A DNA stretch of 64,000 bases from Cryptomeria japonica (taxonomy: Eukaryota; Streptophyta; Pinopsida; Cupressales; Cupressaceae), in assembly GCF_030272615.1 (NCBI RefSeq), contig NC_081415.1, positions 508,078,873 to 508,142,872 of the forward strand, given 5' to 3'. The notes under the pieces were generated by a model. It had not been told where the DNA came from and made no database searches. It saw nothing but the letters and a program-made list of their open reading frames with translations. The position numbers and the translations under genes were made by a program. The stretch's first letter is position 1. Each line of letters begins with the position of its first letter. This document shows, one piece after another, positions 1 to 12,269 of the stretch.

Positions 1-1960
1 CTAAGAAACAAAATTCAAAGGCACTTCAAAAAATATAATTAGCGGATGCTAAACTTTAAACATACAAAAAGTAAATGCCCAAGCTCAAGTGTACATTTCA
101 TACAAACGATAAATGCAACCAAAGAGAGTTCAATTTTAAACATACAAAGTGAATCAAGTACAAGTCAACACCAAAATTTAAACCCACACTTCACACAAGC
201 AATAAATATATCAAAAAGTGAATAACGATGTTCAAATCCATGTTCCACACAAACGATAAGTTTACCGAATTAAAGTGAATGTAAAAATTCAAACAAATAT
301 GAGTCAAACAATAAGTAGATTCCAAAAATGATAACACAATGCTAAGTATTGCAATATTTACTAAATTACATTATGATCAAATAATATTGTGCCACTTGAT
401 ATTATAATGCACCATTTAAAACGTTAAGTCATTAGATGTGATTAAAAAATACAAAAAATAAAAAGAAAACTATGTTAAATCTTATGAAATAATAAATAAT
501 ACAAAAAACTAGAAAAGAACCAATATGAGAAAGACTTGAGAAATGACCAATTGGCCATCGCTTTTAACCTTATAAAAAGACACTGGGCCCAATAGAATGG
601 TTGTAGCCAATGGTTGTTTCACACATCTCTAGGGAAGAGGGTAAACTCAACCCCTTCCAAATAAAAACCATTTGTATCAAACAACTTATCAATTTAAGTA
701 TTACATTTATTGAAGTAAATCATTTTCAAGGATTAATTATAGAATACAAACATTTTCTTAAATTTTAAACTTCAGTTTTTTTCTAAAATTTTATAGATCA
801 TATTCATTGAAGTTCTTAATTTAGTTCCTCATTCAAGCTGCCAAATATTTTTAGCCAATGACAACATGTCAAAAAATTAACCATCAACCATGATTTAAAT
901 ATATATGGATTTCCTTGCCACTAAAAGATACAATAATTAAAACATATTATTACTAAAATAAAACTATGACAAAAAGATTAGAATTAAACAATTTTTGATA
1001 TGCAAATATACAAAATAGTAGTTTAGACAAAAAAATCCTCTCATGTAAACTTAGCAGACAAGTAGGTTACTTGTCTTAGAAACAATATTTTCTTAAATGA
1101 ACTTTTTTGGACTTAAATCCCACAAGATAAAGGTTATCAACTAGTTATCTTGTTCACAAACTAAAACAAATCAAGCTATTTTGTGAATACAAAACTAATT
1201 TATGAGTGAGAAACCATCTAACTAGCCAATTTGCAAATTGCAATTGACCTTTGATATCATCCAACTCTATTTGCACTTGCACTAAAGTTTAATTGGTGAG
1301 AAAGAAACATCTATACATTGTGTGACACTAAATATCCACTCTTTTGTACACTGGCACTGAAAAATCACTTTATGATCAAATAAAAAATTACTTTGTGAAG
1401 CTTGGATTTAAGGTGTTCAACTACTAAATCTTCTCTCTCCTATCCATTTCCGAGTAGAAACAAATCTCAGGATGTTCAATTACTAAATCTTCTTTCCTAT
1501 CCATTTTAGGGTGGAAAAGAATTATATGCAATTCAAGTTGTGCTTCCAAATTAACTCCATAATATTGTATTCTTGAAAGCAATAACAAACAACACATCCT
1601 ATCCAATGTTATAAGATTAAAACACATAGAACAAGCCTCATTCTCTAGGCAAACCCATTAAAATTTCTTCAACATTATTAGAAATATGAGAAGGGAAAAA
1701 ATATAATAAGATCAATTTTGTCATGAGTTTTACGTAGCAAACTCAATAGCTAATTGGGAACCCAAATCCACTTTATACTTGGGCATACGTTGAACAAGCC
1801 CTTCTCCAAAGTGATTGAATATTATTATTATCTTGGAGCAGTTGTGAGTATTATAGTAATAAATAATTAGTTTTGTACTTTTTCCCTATTGACCTATCAG
1901 ATCATGTGTGAACAATGATGTTCATATTTTTTTCCCTATTCTATTCTAAGTTATTATTTA
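1..1960. other. AT-rich intergenic DNA, no gene seen
   Basis: No coding sequence is recognisable on either strand; open frames are short and lack protein-like composition. At about 80-320 there are loosely repeated phrases (variants of CACAAACGATAA followed by AAGTGAAT), which suggests a decayed tandem repeat, but spacing is irregular. A clearer short direct repeat lies at 1413-1508 and is listed separately. Confidence 0.6.
1413..1508. repeat. Two-copy direct repeat, 59-bp spacing
   Basis: The phrase TGTTCAACTACTAAATCTTC followed by a pyrimidine run and TATCCATTT occurs at 1413-1450 and again, with small changes, at 1472-1508. It looks like a local tandem duplication. No function is visible. 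Confidence 0.7.
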
Positions 1961-2234
1961 TTCTAAGAAGTATTTATTTATATATATCTTCTAGCTAATC
2001 TTGATGTTCAATCCGAACTATGTGATAGTCTTGTAAATCAGCCATGAATTAAAATGTAGGTATATCAAAAAATATGAACATTAAAAATGGAACAAGGATG
2101 TTCCATTTTTAATGTTCATATTTTTTGATATACCTACATTTTAATTCATAGTTGATTCATAAGACTATCACATAATTCGGATTGAATATCAAGATTAGCT
2201 AGATGATATATATAGAAGTAAATACTTCTTAGAA
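1961..2234. repeat. Foldback (near-palindromic) element, MITE-like
   Basis: Left arm 1961-2092 and right arm 2101-2234 are reverse complements over about 130 bp with few mismatches, separated by an 8-nt loop (2093-2100). The outermost paired bases are TTCTAAGAAG at 1961-1970 and CTTCTTAGAA at 2225-2234. A transcript on either strand would form one long hairpin. The short loop and AT-rich arms fit a foldback MITE or a young MIR-like or siRNA-producing hairpin. No clear target-site duplication was identified, so the class is an inference. Confidence 0.8.
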
Positions 2235-2869
2235 TTACTATGTCATATAAATAAGGGGTGAGGAAGCATCCAATGATTTGCGCTTTCAATTTGAAATTTA
2301 AAAATGGTTAATAGGAAGGGGCAAGAGATTTGGACTCGGATTTCAAATTTAAAAATTTGAATTCATTTAAGAGTAAACTATAATAATTGAAAAGGCATTC
2401 TGGACATTTCACCAAAGAAAATTGGACCGTTGTGGGAAAAAGCATGAATGTGAGAAAAAGCATATGAACGTTGTCATGGAGAGCGGGCAAGAAAAAGCAT
2501 ATGAACGATGCCCACCTGAATTAAGAAAAAGCCTGAATTTCTGCACTGGAATCCCCTATTTAATAGGACATCTTCAATTTCAAAGCCTGAAATATTCCAA
2601 TATTTTTAGATGGCTCTCGAAGAGCTTTGCACTTCTGTTATCTACAGAGAGTGTTCCTTGTTTGAATGTTTTTGGTCTTCTATCAATGTTTTCCTCCGTT
2701 TTCTTGTTCTTTCTCTCGTTACAATTTTGTTTTGTTTTTTCTTTGGGTTTTTAAATTTTTTTGGTGAGGGTTTTGTTCGGCGTGCACGCTGGATTGTCTG
2801 TGTGATTTGTTCTGTTTTTTTTGTTTTCTGGTTTTACTGTGAGGAAGAGGCAGAGCAAAGGAAGGACAG
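2235..2869. other. No recognised gene; possible remnant of a transcribed locus
   Basis: Holds overlapping open frames of about 100 codons (2422-2754 and 2610-2927, +) with no recognisable domain and a T-rich, low-complexity composition. The second frame runs into the duplicated acidic segment at 2870. There is not enough here to call a gene. Confidence 0.4.
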
Positions 2870-3281
2870 AGGAAGAGGCAGAGCAAAGGAAGCCACCAGT
2901 AAGAGGAAAATTTCTTCTTCTAGGTAATTCTTCTTACAGATATTCCTTATTATACGAAATTACAGGTTGTTTATTTTGTTGGAATGAAAAGTATTAGTAA
3001 TTGTTAGTAATTATTAGGTTTATTATACTGAGAAAGATTTTTAAAAAAAGGCGCTCTACCCTTGAAGCTGTAAACCCTCGTTTATCTAACTTTAGTATTA
3101 TTATCCTTTTTTTTCAGTTTTCTATTCCAATTATTCTTTCCAGTAACTGGGCTGCAATGACAGACCATCTGCATGAAAACCAAGTGTCATTATCCTTCTT
3201 TTCCAGTTTTCCATCCCAGTTGTTCTTATATATTATTAAGCCATCTAAGTCTGCAGCTCTTTCCACACCTTTCCAAGCCTG
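2870..3281 (+). repeat. Duplicated module A, copy 1
   Basis: Diverged copy of 4731-5212. Shared blocks, in the same order: GGAAGAGGCAGAGCAAAGG, a GTAATTCTTCTTA segment resembling a splice donor, a stretch containing GCTCTACC and GAAGCTGTAAACCCT, a GGCAGACCATCTG-like segment, and TCTGCAGCTCTTT with CACACCTTTCCAAGCC at the end. The conserved order suggests an exon-intron fragment of an unrecognised gene that was duplicated locally. The first acidic segment is itself doubled here (2843 and 2870). Confidence 0.65.
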
Positions 3282-3852
3282 AGTTAATGGGCTTATAAAT
3301 TGATTCACCATTTTGACAAGGCGACATCCAACTAGTATTCTTTATTCTTTCCATGTTAATATTAAAAGTTTGTTTTACTGAGATGTGTAGGCCATTTCTT
3401 TTCCGTGTAACCTACATTATATTGTCCTCGTTTTGCTATGATATCATCGTTTTGCTATAATATCATCATGTTCATTTCTTATCAATTTATAAAATACACA
3501 CACAGTTCTCCCTTTCTATTTACCATGTGTATCAGAGGTTTTTCTGAACCTCGGTCATTGCTTTTGTGCATCTCAAATTGCCTCCAACTTGATAAATGGG
3601 AGAGGCGAACATCTGAGCAAGAATCATAGTTAACCAGAGATTCATTATGTAGCTCCTAGTACTTGTCCCCTGTATCTGATATGCATCCTGTTTTGGAGAC
3701 ACATATGGGGACATCTCCAATCGTTGGGGAAGTTTCTTCATATAGCTATAATTTGGTACACTTCCTATTGAAGTTTCTTAGATACATCCTATTTACATCG
3801 ATTGATTACTTTCCTTGTATGCTGATAATTGTTTTTTTTACATGAAAATGTA

Positions 3853-4020
3853 TAGTTTTTAATAAGCCGATTTAAAAGTAAAAATAAAAGCCCAAATGAG
3901 CAGTAATAAGAGGAAAAACACTATAAGGGTTAAGATGTCTATGTGCTCTGAATTTTTATTAGTTGATTGAAAAGATAATAGTTTCCAATTACTACCTTTC
4001 CATGTTATAAATAATGGTAT
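3853..4020. repeat. Duplicated module B, copy 1
   Basis: Similar to 4148-4312. Both contain AAATAAAAGC, a run of GAGGAAAAA, and the phrase GGTTAAGATGTCTATGTG followed by a short spacer and TTGAAAA. It lies between the two copies of module A, so the 2.9-5.2 kb region seems to have gone through more than one duplication. Confidence 0.6.
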
Positions 4021-4147
4021 ATTTATAAATATTAGGAAACTTCAGATAAAGTTTCTTTATATAACTATACATCTTCTAAAATTAAAGAATTTATGAAATA
4101 TACCCGGAGTTGCAATTTTCTCTTTTTTTTTATGAAAAATGTACAGC

Positions 4148-4312
4148 TTTTTACTAGCAGATATAAAAATAAAAATAAAAGCTCAAATAGCTATGTAAGA
4201 GGAAAAAACAATGTAATGGTTAAGATGTCTATGTGCACTGACTTTTCATCTATTAATTGAAAATATAATCATTTTCGAGTCCTCCTTACCATGTTTATAA
4301 AAATTGGCATGT
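4148..4312. repeat. Duplicated module B, copy 2
   Basis: Second, diverged copy of 3853-4020, in the same orientation about 295 bp downstream. It keeps the phrase GGTTAAGATGTCTATGTG. No coding potential was seen in either copy. Confidence 0.6.
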
Positions 4313-4730
4313 CTGACTCCAGTTCTGATTTTTGGCTTCTATGTTTTAACAACTGTTTATTGAATGATATGATTATCACATATCATTATAATTAATCTTT
4401 GCTTTCATTCACATTTATTTTTATGCTTTAAAACAATTTCACTTAAATTGATGTTTTCTAACCAAAAAATTTGAAATTCACTGAACATATTCCCCAAATA
4501 TGTTAAAATTCGCCTTCAAATTTTTCTGGATGGATGAAAATTAGACTTTAGTTTGAATTTAAAATATAACAAAAACATAGGACCTTTTCAATATTTCTGT
4601 TATACCATACATTGTTATTTTTATTTTTTTTTGTTTTCAGGATGAAGGTGATGGCTAAAGGTGGTTCTAGGGCTTGTAATTTTCTACGAATAGGGTGATT
4701 GCAAACCACCATTTCTCTGCCAGAATAGAG

Positions 4731-5212
4731 GAAGAGGCAGAGCAAAGGAAGCAGCAGTTGATGGAGGAGAATTTAGGTAATTCTTCTTATAGATTCTCCT
4801 TATTATATGAAATAATGGGTTTTTTATCTTGCTGGAATGAAAAGGAATTACCAATTATTAGGTTAATTATATTGAGAAAGATAATAAATTAAAAAAGGTG
4901 CTCTACCTTTGAAGCTGTAAACCCTGGTTTTTCTAGCTTTAGTATTATTAATTCTTTTTCAATTTTCTATTTGAGTTGTTCTTTATATCATTATCAGTTC
5001 TTTGGTAACTAGGCAATGGCAGACCATCTGGATGAAAAACAAGTGTTAGATCTTATATAATTGCTATTATTGGACTATTTCCAATTTGCTAAGACTATAG
5101 CTACCCAATACTATATCATCTTCTACTTCAAAGAACTCTACATGCTTTATATTGAGCCTCAAGAAATCAAGCCATCTTAGTCTGCAGCTCTTTACACACC
5201 TTTCCAAGCCTG
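4731..5212 (+). repeat. Duplicated module A, copy 2
   Basis: Matches 2870-3281 in order and orientation. It is preceded at about 4640 by a pyrimidine tract ending in TTTTCAG, a plausible splice acceptor. The frame through the start reads a charged peptide containing EEEAEQRKQQLMEEN before a GTAATT donor-like site. About 130 bp after the GGCAGACCATCTGG block are unique to this copy. The parent gene is not recognised. Confidence 0.6.
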
Positions 5213-7140
5213 CAAAACATTCTTACTTTAAGAAGGGGAAAAACGATAGGAATAGAAAATGTAGAGGCTGTTGTCTCCGATATAGACCTAACATAATGAA
5301 AATAACACAGCCATACACAACACAATTAAAATGTAGATCTCAATTTTATGTAGCGATAGAAATCGAAATCCTAACATAACAGAGATATTGACTAATCAAA
5401 ATACATGAGTGGGAGAGCAAATACTGTGATAAACACAAGATTTTCAGAAAAACAACTAGGACCTACTTGACATGGTATGAAAATTTAGATCTGATACACA
5501 ACATTAAGAAACCTAACTACTTCATCAAATCCTCAAATCTTATATTAGAAGATCTATCATACCATCCTTCAGCACCTGAATTTAAACCTAACATACTAAT
5601 GATAGTTATCAATTTCACAGTTGATATCTATTTTAGTCTTAGAAGATTGATATACACACAGTCACTTGTGTGAGTAATAAAAATATTGTTAATTAGAAGG
5701 GAATTTTATGGTGGAGTTCAGTGTAACCCTGGTGGTCACTTGCTTTGACTTCACTTCTGCATATTACATAATCTAGACAACTAGGAGAAAGAAATATACT
5801 CCTATTCATGTAGGCTCCATTTTAGTCTGAATAATTTAAAGCACGGGGAAGAACAAAACATGGGGTACCGATGAATTCGCTTCTAGGGCTATACATTTTA
5901 ACATGACTTTCTCTCTTGCACACCTTAACATTAAGGTACCACAGTAAGAAATGGTTGGATCCTCATTTTGTAAACCACAATGTTTAATTATATTAAAAAC
6001 TAAACATTGGTCTGTATTTAGATTTAGTATTGTTTGCTTCTAGTGTGGTTCACCTCCCTTTTATGGTATGATGGTTGATAACAAATATGGGTATTAGATG
6101 TTTGATCTTGGGGATAATTTAATGCTTCATCGTAATTAATACTTTTTCACCTAACATTCATTAGTTCTCTTAATTTTACTATTTTCTAATCTATAGACTT
6201 TTCTATTTGTAAGTTAACGGAGAGGTACCTCCTCTTGTCTATTTTAAGAAAATAGCTTCCCATTAACCTAATATACTTTCCTTGATCTTTCCTCCTCGTG
6301 AGTCCAAAATCAAATTTATTTATTAGCATTTACTAAGTTGTAAACTTGTATGTATAACCATTGTAAACTTGTATGTATCACCACCATGTTTAGAATCAAT
6401 CTGAGATTGTCATGCTCCTTTCAAGGTCTATTTTATTATAAACCACATTCGTGGACTGTCCCTTAAGCTGCGTACTACTATCACCATCCTTTGCTATGCA
6501 GAAATCACTCCCAGCATTATGACTGTTATACTGCACATTTCCTCATTGTGAATGGCTATAAGGATTTCCAGATGATGCCTAGCACTTATCTATACCTCAC
6601 AATGAGAATATCTTACAAATTTTGCCCTCCTTCTTTATTCTATTGTCTTTGCCTGTGGTTCTGTCTTCATGGAAATGCCATGTGCAAGGTGTAAATGCTG
6701 CCCCTTTTGTGTTTATTCATTGCCTTTTCTCAAGCTCCTTGATTTGCCTTCATAGCTGGCTGCATATGCATTCCTTTTTGCCCTGTAGATGCATATTTAT
6801 ATCCTCCATGGGACTGCAATTTGTGCATGTCAGCACGCTGTCATCTTCTTGCTCTTTTGCTGTCCTTACACTGTCCTTTACTTCTCAATCTAATGTCTCT
6901 CCCCTTCAAACCTTGCTAGCTCTGTCATTTGCCACTCCTCCATGCAAGGGACTGTCTTCTTGCCCTCCCATATTGTCTTTGAAATCATTATGGACTGTCC
7001 CTTATGCTGTCTTCTAAACTGCCCACCAGCATGTAACAGATGACTTCAAGGAGCTGCTTACGATTTCTTTATTTCTCTACATAAAATCTGAGCAAGTCAT
7101 TAGATTATCTTCTTTTAAGAAAGCAGCTGCAATGGTATGA
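5213..7140. other. Anonymous intergenic DNA
   Basis: No gene is supported. The longest frame (6622-7017, +) is rich in S, L, F and C with no domain and looks like chance. A short phrase, ACTGTCCCTTA followed by GCTG, occurs at about 6456 and again near 6992, so part of the stretch may be old repeat. Nothing else was seen. Confidence 0.5.
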
Positions 7141-8790
7141 TCAGTGCTCTTCCAAGCCTTTTTCTTGCCACTGTGAAGGTTCAACTCGAAACTTAGGATA
7201 TGTGTCACTTCTGTAAAACCAAATGCCGGAAATCATAGCCTTAAATAAGGATACCAAATTCAAAATGATAAAGCCAAGCTGAGAGTACCCATGTCCTATG
7301 CAAGTCAATATGTTGTGAGATGAATTGGGTGCATGAGCTGCCTGCAACAGTAATTGCTTTATGGCTTCTTTGTCATAGAAAGCTCCAGCCACCTTCACGG
7401 ACAGAATATAGGACCCAACTGGGCTTGCAGTAGCTCCAAAATTATAAAAAGCAGCATAGTAATTTAGACAAAAGAGCTCAGGGATAATAGCAAGCAGGAC
7501 AGGTCAATGGGCTCCGAAAGAGAACCCTATAGCTACGGATGCTACACACAGAAAACCTGGTAGAGCAAAAGCTATAAAAATATGCCCAACGCAACCTTTG
7601 AGTAGTGCAATTGTGAGCATGAGAGGCCTGGGGAACTTATATTTCAGCAAGAGGAATTCTGACAGGAATCCAGATTCCACTCGCCTCTGAAAATTCCAGA
7701 TGCTGATGAGTGAAACAAATGTACTGATGTTGACAGGGGTGTATCCTAATGACCTCCTAATTTAACCCATGTTGTCAATTGCTGTCAGAATTGTTCCAAT
7801 CCCAAAAGTTGCTATTGAGAATAGGATTATCATATCCATGCTTCCAAATGCCTGTAGGATGGTGAAGTCATTTCCCCTTGCTGGCCCCTAGAATATTTTT
7901 ACAAGGCAGAATCTCAAAGATTTGAGTTCATGGTTATCCTTGCTACTTCTCACCATGTCTGCAAGCTCAGCTTCTTGTTGATTAGAAAACCTTTGCAGCT
8001 TCACATTGTCCATCTCTGCCTTGACAACAACAACAAGATTTGACAAGAGAAACAACATGATTATGACAGCAACAACTTGGCATCCTGACTGTGGGAAATT
8101 CTCACCTTGTTCTGCACCACAATCATAAGCACCAGAAATCCTGCCAGGGCCAGAGTAATGTACAGAAAGCAGTAAAAGTGCTTGACTTTATTCTTCTCTG
8201 CGATAGCTTTGGTAGATTGGAAAATTCACATTACAAGCAGAGATACAGCAGAAGGCAGGACACCTAGAAGTAAGATTAAGCCTCTTTCATCATGGCCATT
8301 CATGGTATGGAAAATTTGAGTGAAGATGGCTCCACTTAACCTTCAGAAGCCCTTAAGAATTCCAAGCACGCTTCCTCTGTCATTTGATTGTCATCTCTTG
8401 GTCTGAAACTGTCATATGCATTCTTTTAGATAAGCAACAACTTGGCATCCTGACTCTGGGAAATTCTCACCTTCGTGCTGCACCACAATCATAAGCACCA
8501 GAAATCCTGCCAGGGCCAGAGTAATGTACAGAAAGCAGTAAAAGTGCTTGACTTTATTCTTCTCTGCGATAGCTTTGGTAGATTGGAAAATTGACATTAC
8601 AAGCAGAGATACAGCAGAAGGCAGGACACCTAGAAGTAAGATTAAGCCTCTTTCATCATGACCATTCATGGTATGGAAAATCTGAGTGAAGATGGCTCCA
8701 CTTAACCTTCAGAAGCCCTTAAGAATTCCAAGCACGCTTCCTCTGTCATATGAAATACATGTCTTTTGTATGTGGGTCCTGTATTCCTTT
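7141..8790 (-). pseudogene. Nodulin-like / NFD4-type MFS transporter pseudogene
   Basis: On the minus strand the translation matches the plant nodulin-like (NFD4-like) branch of the major facilitator superfamily, a family of multi-pass membrane proteins. From about 8760 it reads RGSVLGILKGF then LSGAIFTQI, a typical nodulin-like helix. It continues through hydrophobic segments ending near VLMIVVQ, then after an apparent intron or broken stretch (about 8100-7900) resumes with DFTILQAFGSMDMI, LTAIDNMG, SISTFVSL-like and YKFPRPLML segments, and the diagnostic GATASPVGSYIL and VAGAFYDKEAIKQ near the C-terminus. It is broken by several in-frame stops in otherwise good frame (for example after IDNMG and after FGAH, the latter TGG to TGA). 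The N-terminal third of the family is missing, and there is an internal tandem duplication (8069-8842). Transported substrate cannot be inferred. Family assignment is firm; functionality is very unlikely. Confidence 0.85.
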
Positions 8791-8842
8791 TGATTGTCAT
8801 CTCTTGGTCTGAAACTGTAATATGCATTCTTTTAGATAAGCA
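8069..8842. repeat. Tandem duplication inside the transporter pseudogene (365-bp offset)
   Basis: Sequence 8069-8433 is repeated at 8434-8842 with few substitutions. The second copy has about 44 extra bases (roughly 8750-8793) that the first lacks. Each copy carries the same exon segment of the NFD4-like gene. The copies meet at a shared TAAGCA phrase that occurs at the end of both units, consistent with a duplication between short homologies. Confidence 0.9.
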
Positions 8843-10618
8843 TAAAGGGCAGTTGTGTTCTTCTCTGTCAGTGTTTTCTTGCTTGACTTCTCTTTACTTT
8901 ATTCATTTGCAACCATGTCTGTGATCTCCTTTTATCTTTTGTGAAAATCCTAAATACTGTTTTATCTAGCTCGTCTTGCTCCGCTCCTGACCTATCTATC
9001 AGCATTGCCCTTACAATTTTATCAGGAATTGGTAGTGTCCACTGTTAGCATTGCCCTTACAATCTTATCAGGAATTGGGTTTAAGATTTTTCAGACATTC
9101 ACAACATTGCTATTGTATGCTCATTATGAATACTTTAGGCGCTTCTTCTAGGTCTTGCATTGTCTTAGGATCTCTAGGCTGATACAAACTCTGAATATCC
9201 TTCGTATCTGTTCTCTTCATTGGCATATGTTTTTCACAGTGCCATGATTGCCATCTTGTAAGAGTCTTTCATGGCTTGGAAAACCCCCAAGCATGGACTG
9301 GCAGAGCTCCACAAAGGCTATTTTATTACCTTAATACCTTGACTGATTTGTAGTGACTATCCCAGTACTGCCATTTGGTGACTCTCTCTTATACATCATC
9401 AGGCATAAGGTAATTGCCTTTATTTAGAGTATATAGAGATTTTTAGGGCTCACAGACCTTTGTAAAGCCTCATACTTCCTTTCATCTTCTGTGAAAACCA
9501 ATAACATTGTTTACAAGCTTCCTTATGAATACACAGATGCTTAGGGTCTAAAGGTTGTATATGATTTGAAAGAACTCTTAGGCATCTCTTTGACGGAGAC
9601 TACAAGATTTGACAGTCCTTAATCCCATATTATCATGAGTTAAAGACCAGCTGAAGGAAGTAAAGCATCCCCTGCTCATGGCGCACAGCCTACAAATGGC
9701 ATTGCCACTTGTGGCCAATCCAAACCATACTTGTCACTGTTTGGCCCCAGTCATCCACTGTCATAAGTTTGATGGTCCTTGACAATCTTCATAGACTATT
9801 CACTTGCAGACCTGACTATCATTTACACATCATGAAGTTTCAACTTTCCATAGGCCTTTATACACAATGTCAGATGGAACTTATTGCAGAGGTTTCGTGG
9901 GCTTTTGACAGGTAGCTACAACTTAGTCCATCACTGTTCAAAATGGAATCAGGAGGCTTGTGGATCTAATGAAGAAACCAAACAAGGATTGAGTGACAAA
10001 CCTTTTTCATAATATATAGAACTTGATAAACCCAACAACGCTTTGATAGCCCTTGCCCTCGACTTTGGAACGTGGAAATCTCCTTTTCTTCTCTGCAATG
10101 CCGTGAAACCCAGAAAAGCAAAGTGCCATACATATTCTTGTATCATGTCCTTATCCTCCTCGGACTCTGCAACTTGGGTAAAAGTAGTCCTTAATCTCCA
10201 GGAAACTCTCCTCTTGAATGCAGGGAGCCATATATCCTCGTTATGGTCTTGCTTTGTGGTCTTGAAATTCCTTTTGGTAACACTTAACCTTTGAAAAACT
10301 TATTGCAACACTATTCTTCCTACCCAAAAATGAAAAAAAAACACAGAGCTAAGGTATATATGAAAGAAAAATAAAATATTTCAAACTCTTCCATGTTGAA
10401 GAACTTCATTGAGAAAGAAAGAAAACACTTTGTCAATGACTATTTTGACAAAGGGGTAAAACAGGCCAATAGTTTCATTCTTTGATTTTTATTTTGCAAG
10501 TTAACTAAAATCATTTGAGCCTTTTATCTTAGATTTAAGATTGGCTGTCAAATCTTTATCAACTTGATCGTCCAATTATGGTTGAGTTTTATTTTTTTCT
10601 GTTTTCTTTGAATCTTTC
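8843..10618. other. Anonymous DNA upstream of the transporter pseudogene
   Basis: The N-terminal exons of the transporter would be expected here on the minus strand but none is recognisable. A 32-bp direct repeat (AGCATTGCCCTTACAA onward) lies at 9001-9032 and 9047-9078. A minus-strand frame at 9949-10190 is free of stops and looks protein-like (contains EEDKDMIQEYVWHFAF), but I cannot assign it. 10310-10618 is AT-rich with nothing recognisable. Confidence 0.45.
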
Positions 10619-12269
10619 TGTAACGTCCCCTTCTATATTCGGTACTAAAAATCAGAAAAATTATAAAGTTAGGGTTAGAGATGATACCTTATCGACTTAG
10701 AAACATAAGATTAAATATAGTTTCCTGCGTATAACAATAAACCATATGCAAATATAAACATAATGTTTGGCCGGAGGAGACTATGAGGACTGCTTTAGAG
10801 CCTCTCTACCCAAGCCCAAGAGAGGTTGTTTACTCCACTTGGTGACTCCAAGTGATCCCCTCATGTATCAACCTTCTTCATGGCTTACTTAACTTGTGGG
10901 TTTGGGATGAGGCTCTAACCAGGTTGCTAGACTCCTCAGGGTAAGTGCTCTCAAGGTCCTAGATGCCTCTGGGGTCGTTCTTGGACAGCCAACTTACGAG
11001 TCTTTCCTAACCTCTCCATTACACCTCCAATTCCCTCCCTCACAAGTAAGCACTGTAATTCTGATTTAAATGCTTAATATTTTATCAGTATATTCTAATG
11101 ATTTGAGCATTCATGGTTCATTTATAGTCTTTCATACTACTTACATCTTATATTCATTATGAGAAATTACCGAGATTAATATTGATTCAGTATATTAACC
11201 TGCTTATGTTGTTAGGGTCAATTGTCTGTATATTACTGAAGTTATTTAAATTTATTCCTTATGTTTGTCATGCTGTGACTGTGAATCATGATAGTATGCA
11301 GATACGATTCTAATAGATATTCAGAAAGATGTTACCATGAAATAGTATGCTGAAATATTCTTCTTCTTGTAGACGTACTTGCTGGTCCTGTGCGAATTCT
11401 CCTTATGTATCTTCTTCCTTATGGTCTATTCCCCTTTGCTATATTTTCAATCAGTTGCAGACCTTTGATCTTTTTCTAACCTGATGTTTTGACCATTATA
11501 ATTTCTGTGTTGTTCTATATTACTTATTCCTTGGAGGTGATACTTCATTTATATCCCCTTATCGAGCAAAAGTTATGACTCCTATTATTAACAACGGTTT
11601 GCAAGAGATTCATGTCTTTTGATTATGTTATCTCTATTGATTAGGCATCCTTGCTAATCGCTACCTCCATCTCTTCTCATGGAATATCGATCTTGTGATA
11701 GTTAACATTCCTTAATTAATATCGATGCCTTAAGATACTATCATTACTCTTAATGTTCCATATCTCCATTGCCTGATAAACCGCTGTCTTAACAGTGCTT
11801 TGTTCGCTTAATCCTCACTGACTAACCCCAAGTGGTGATACTTGGTATTTTAATAGGCTTTCTTGACTTAGTCTTTACATCTCCTTACGTATTGCTTATT
11901 GTGAATCCTACGTAGCATTGAAGAAGATTCCAACTCTTGGTCACGGTTATTAATTATCAGAACTTAGCATCTTGTATTAATCGTATCCTGTTGTTTATTG
12001 TTATCATGTTGACTGATTCTAGTCTTATCTTAATTCATCAATACATTGCTGCCATGACTATTTAATCGATACTTAGCATCTTGTATTCTTTCCGTAATTG
12101 AATCGTTGAAGAGACCATATGATTACTCCGTGTAGCCAATATTAATACAATTTGGGGTCTTTCTTTCAAATTCGTCTCCTTAGGAGACTTCTCGAATTTG
12201 AACCATCTCAGCGAACTGTGTTATGAGGATTAATTTTAGACTAGTTTGTTTAGGGATATCACATTGGTT
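10619..12269 (-). mobile_element. Candidate solo LTR (Ty3-like), minus orientation
   Basis: Begins TGTAACGTCCCC and ends near GGGATATCACATTGGTT. On the minus strand it would end GGGGACGTTACA, resembling the GGGGCATTACA ends of the Ty3 LTRs elsewhere in this window. CTTTC flanks it on both sides (10614-10618 and 12270-12274), a possible 5-bp TSD. The right terminus is not a clean TG/CA boundary and no second copy is present for comparison, so both boundaries and the class are uncertain. No coding sequence is inside. Confidence 0.4.

Noticed and set aside
6622-7017. 131-codon plus-strand frame that might be a membrane protein
   Set aside because: Hydrophobic but with no family signature, no neighbouring exons and pyrimidine-rich composition; treated as chance.
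10043-10294. Plus-strand frame at 10043-10294
   Set aside because: It overlaps a more protein-like minus-strand frame (9949-10190) and shows no recognisable content.
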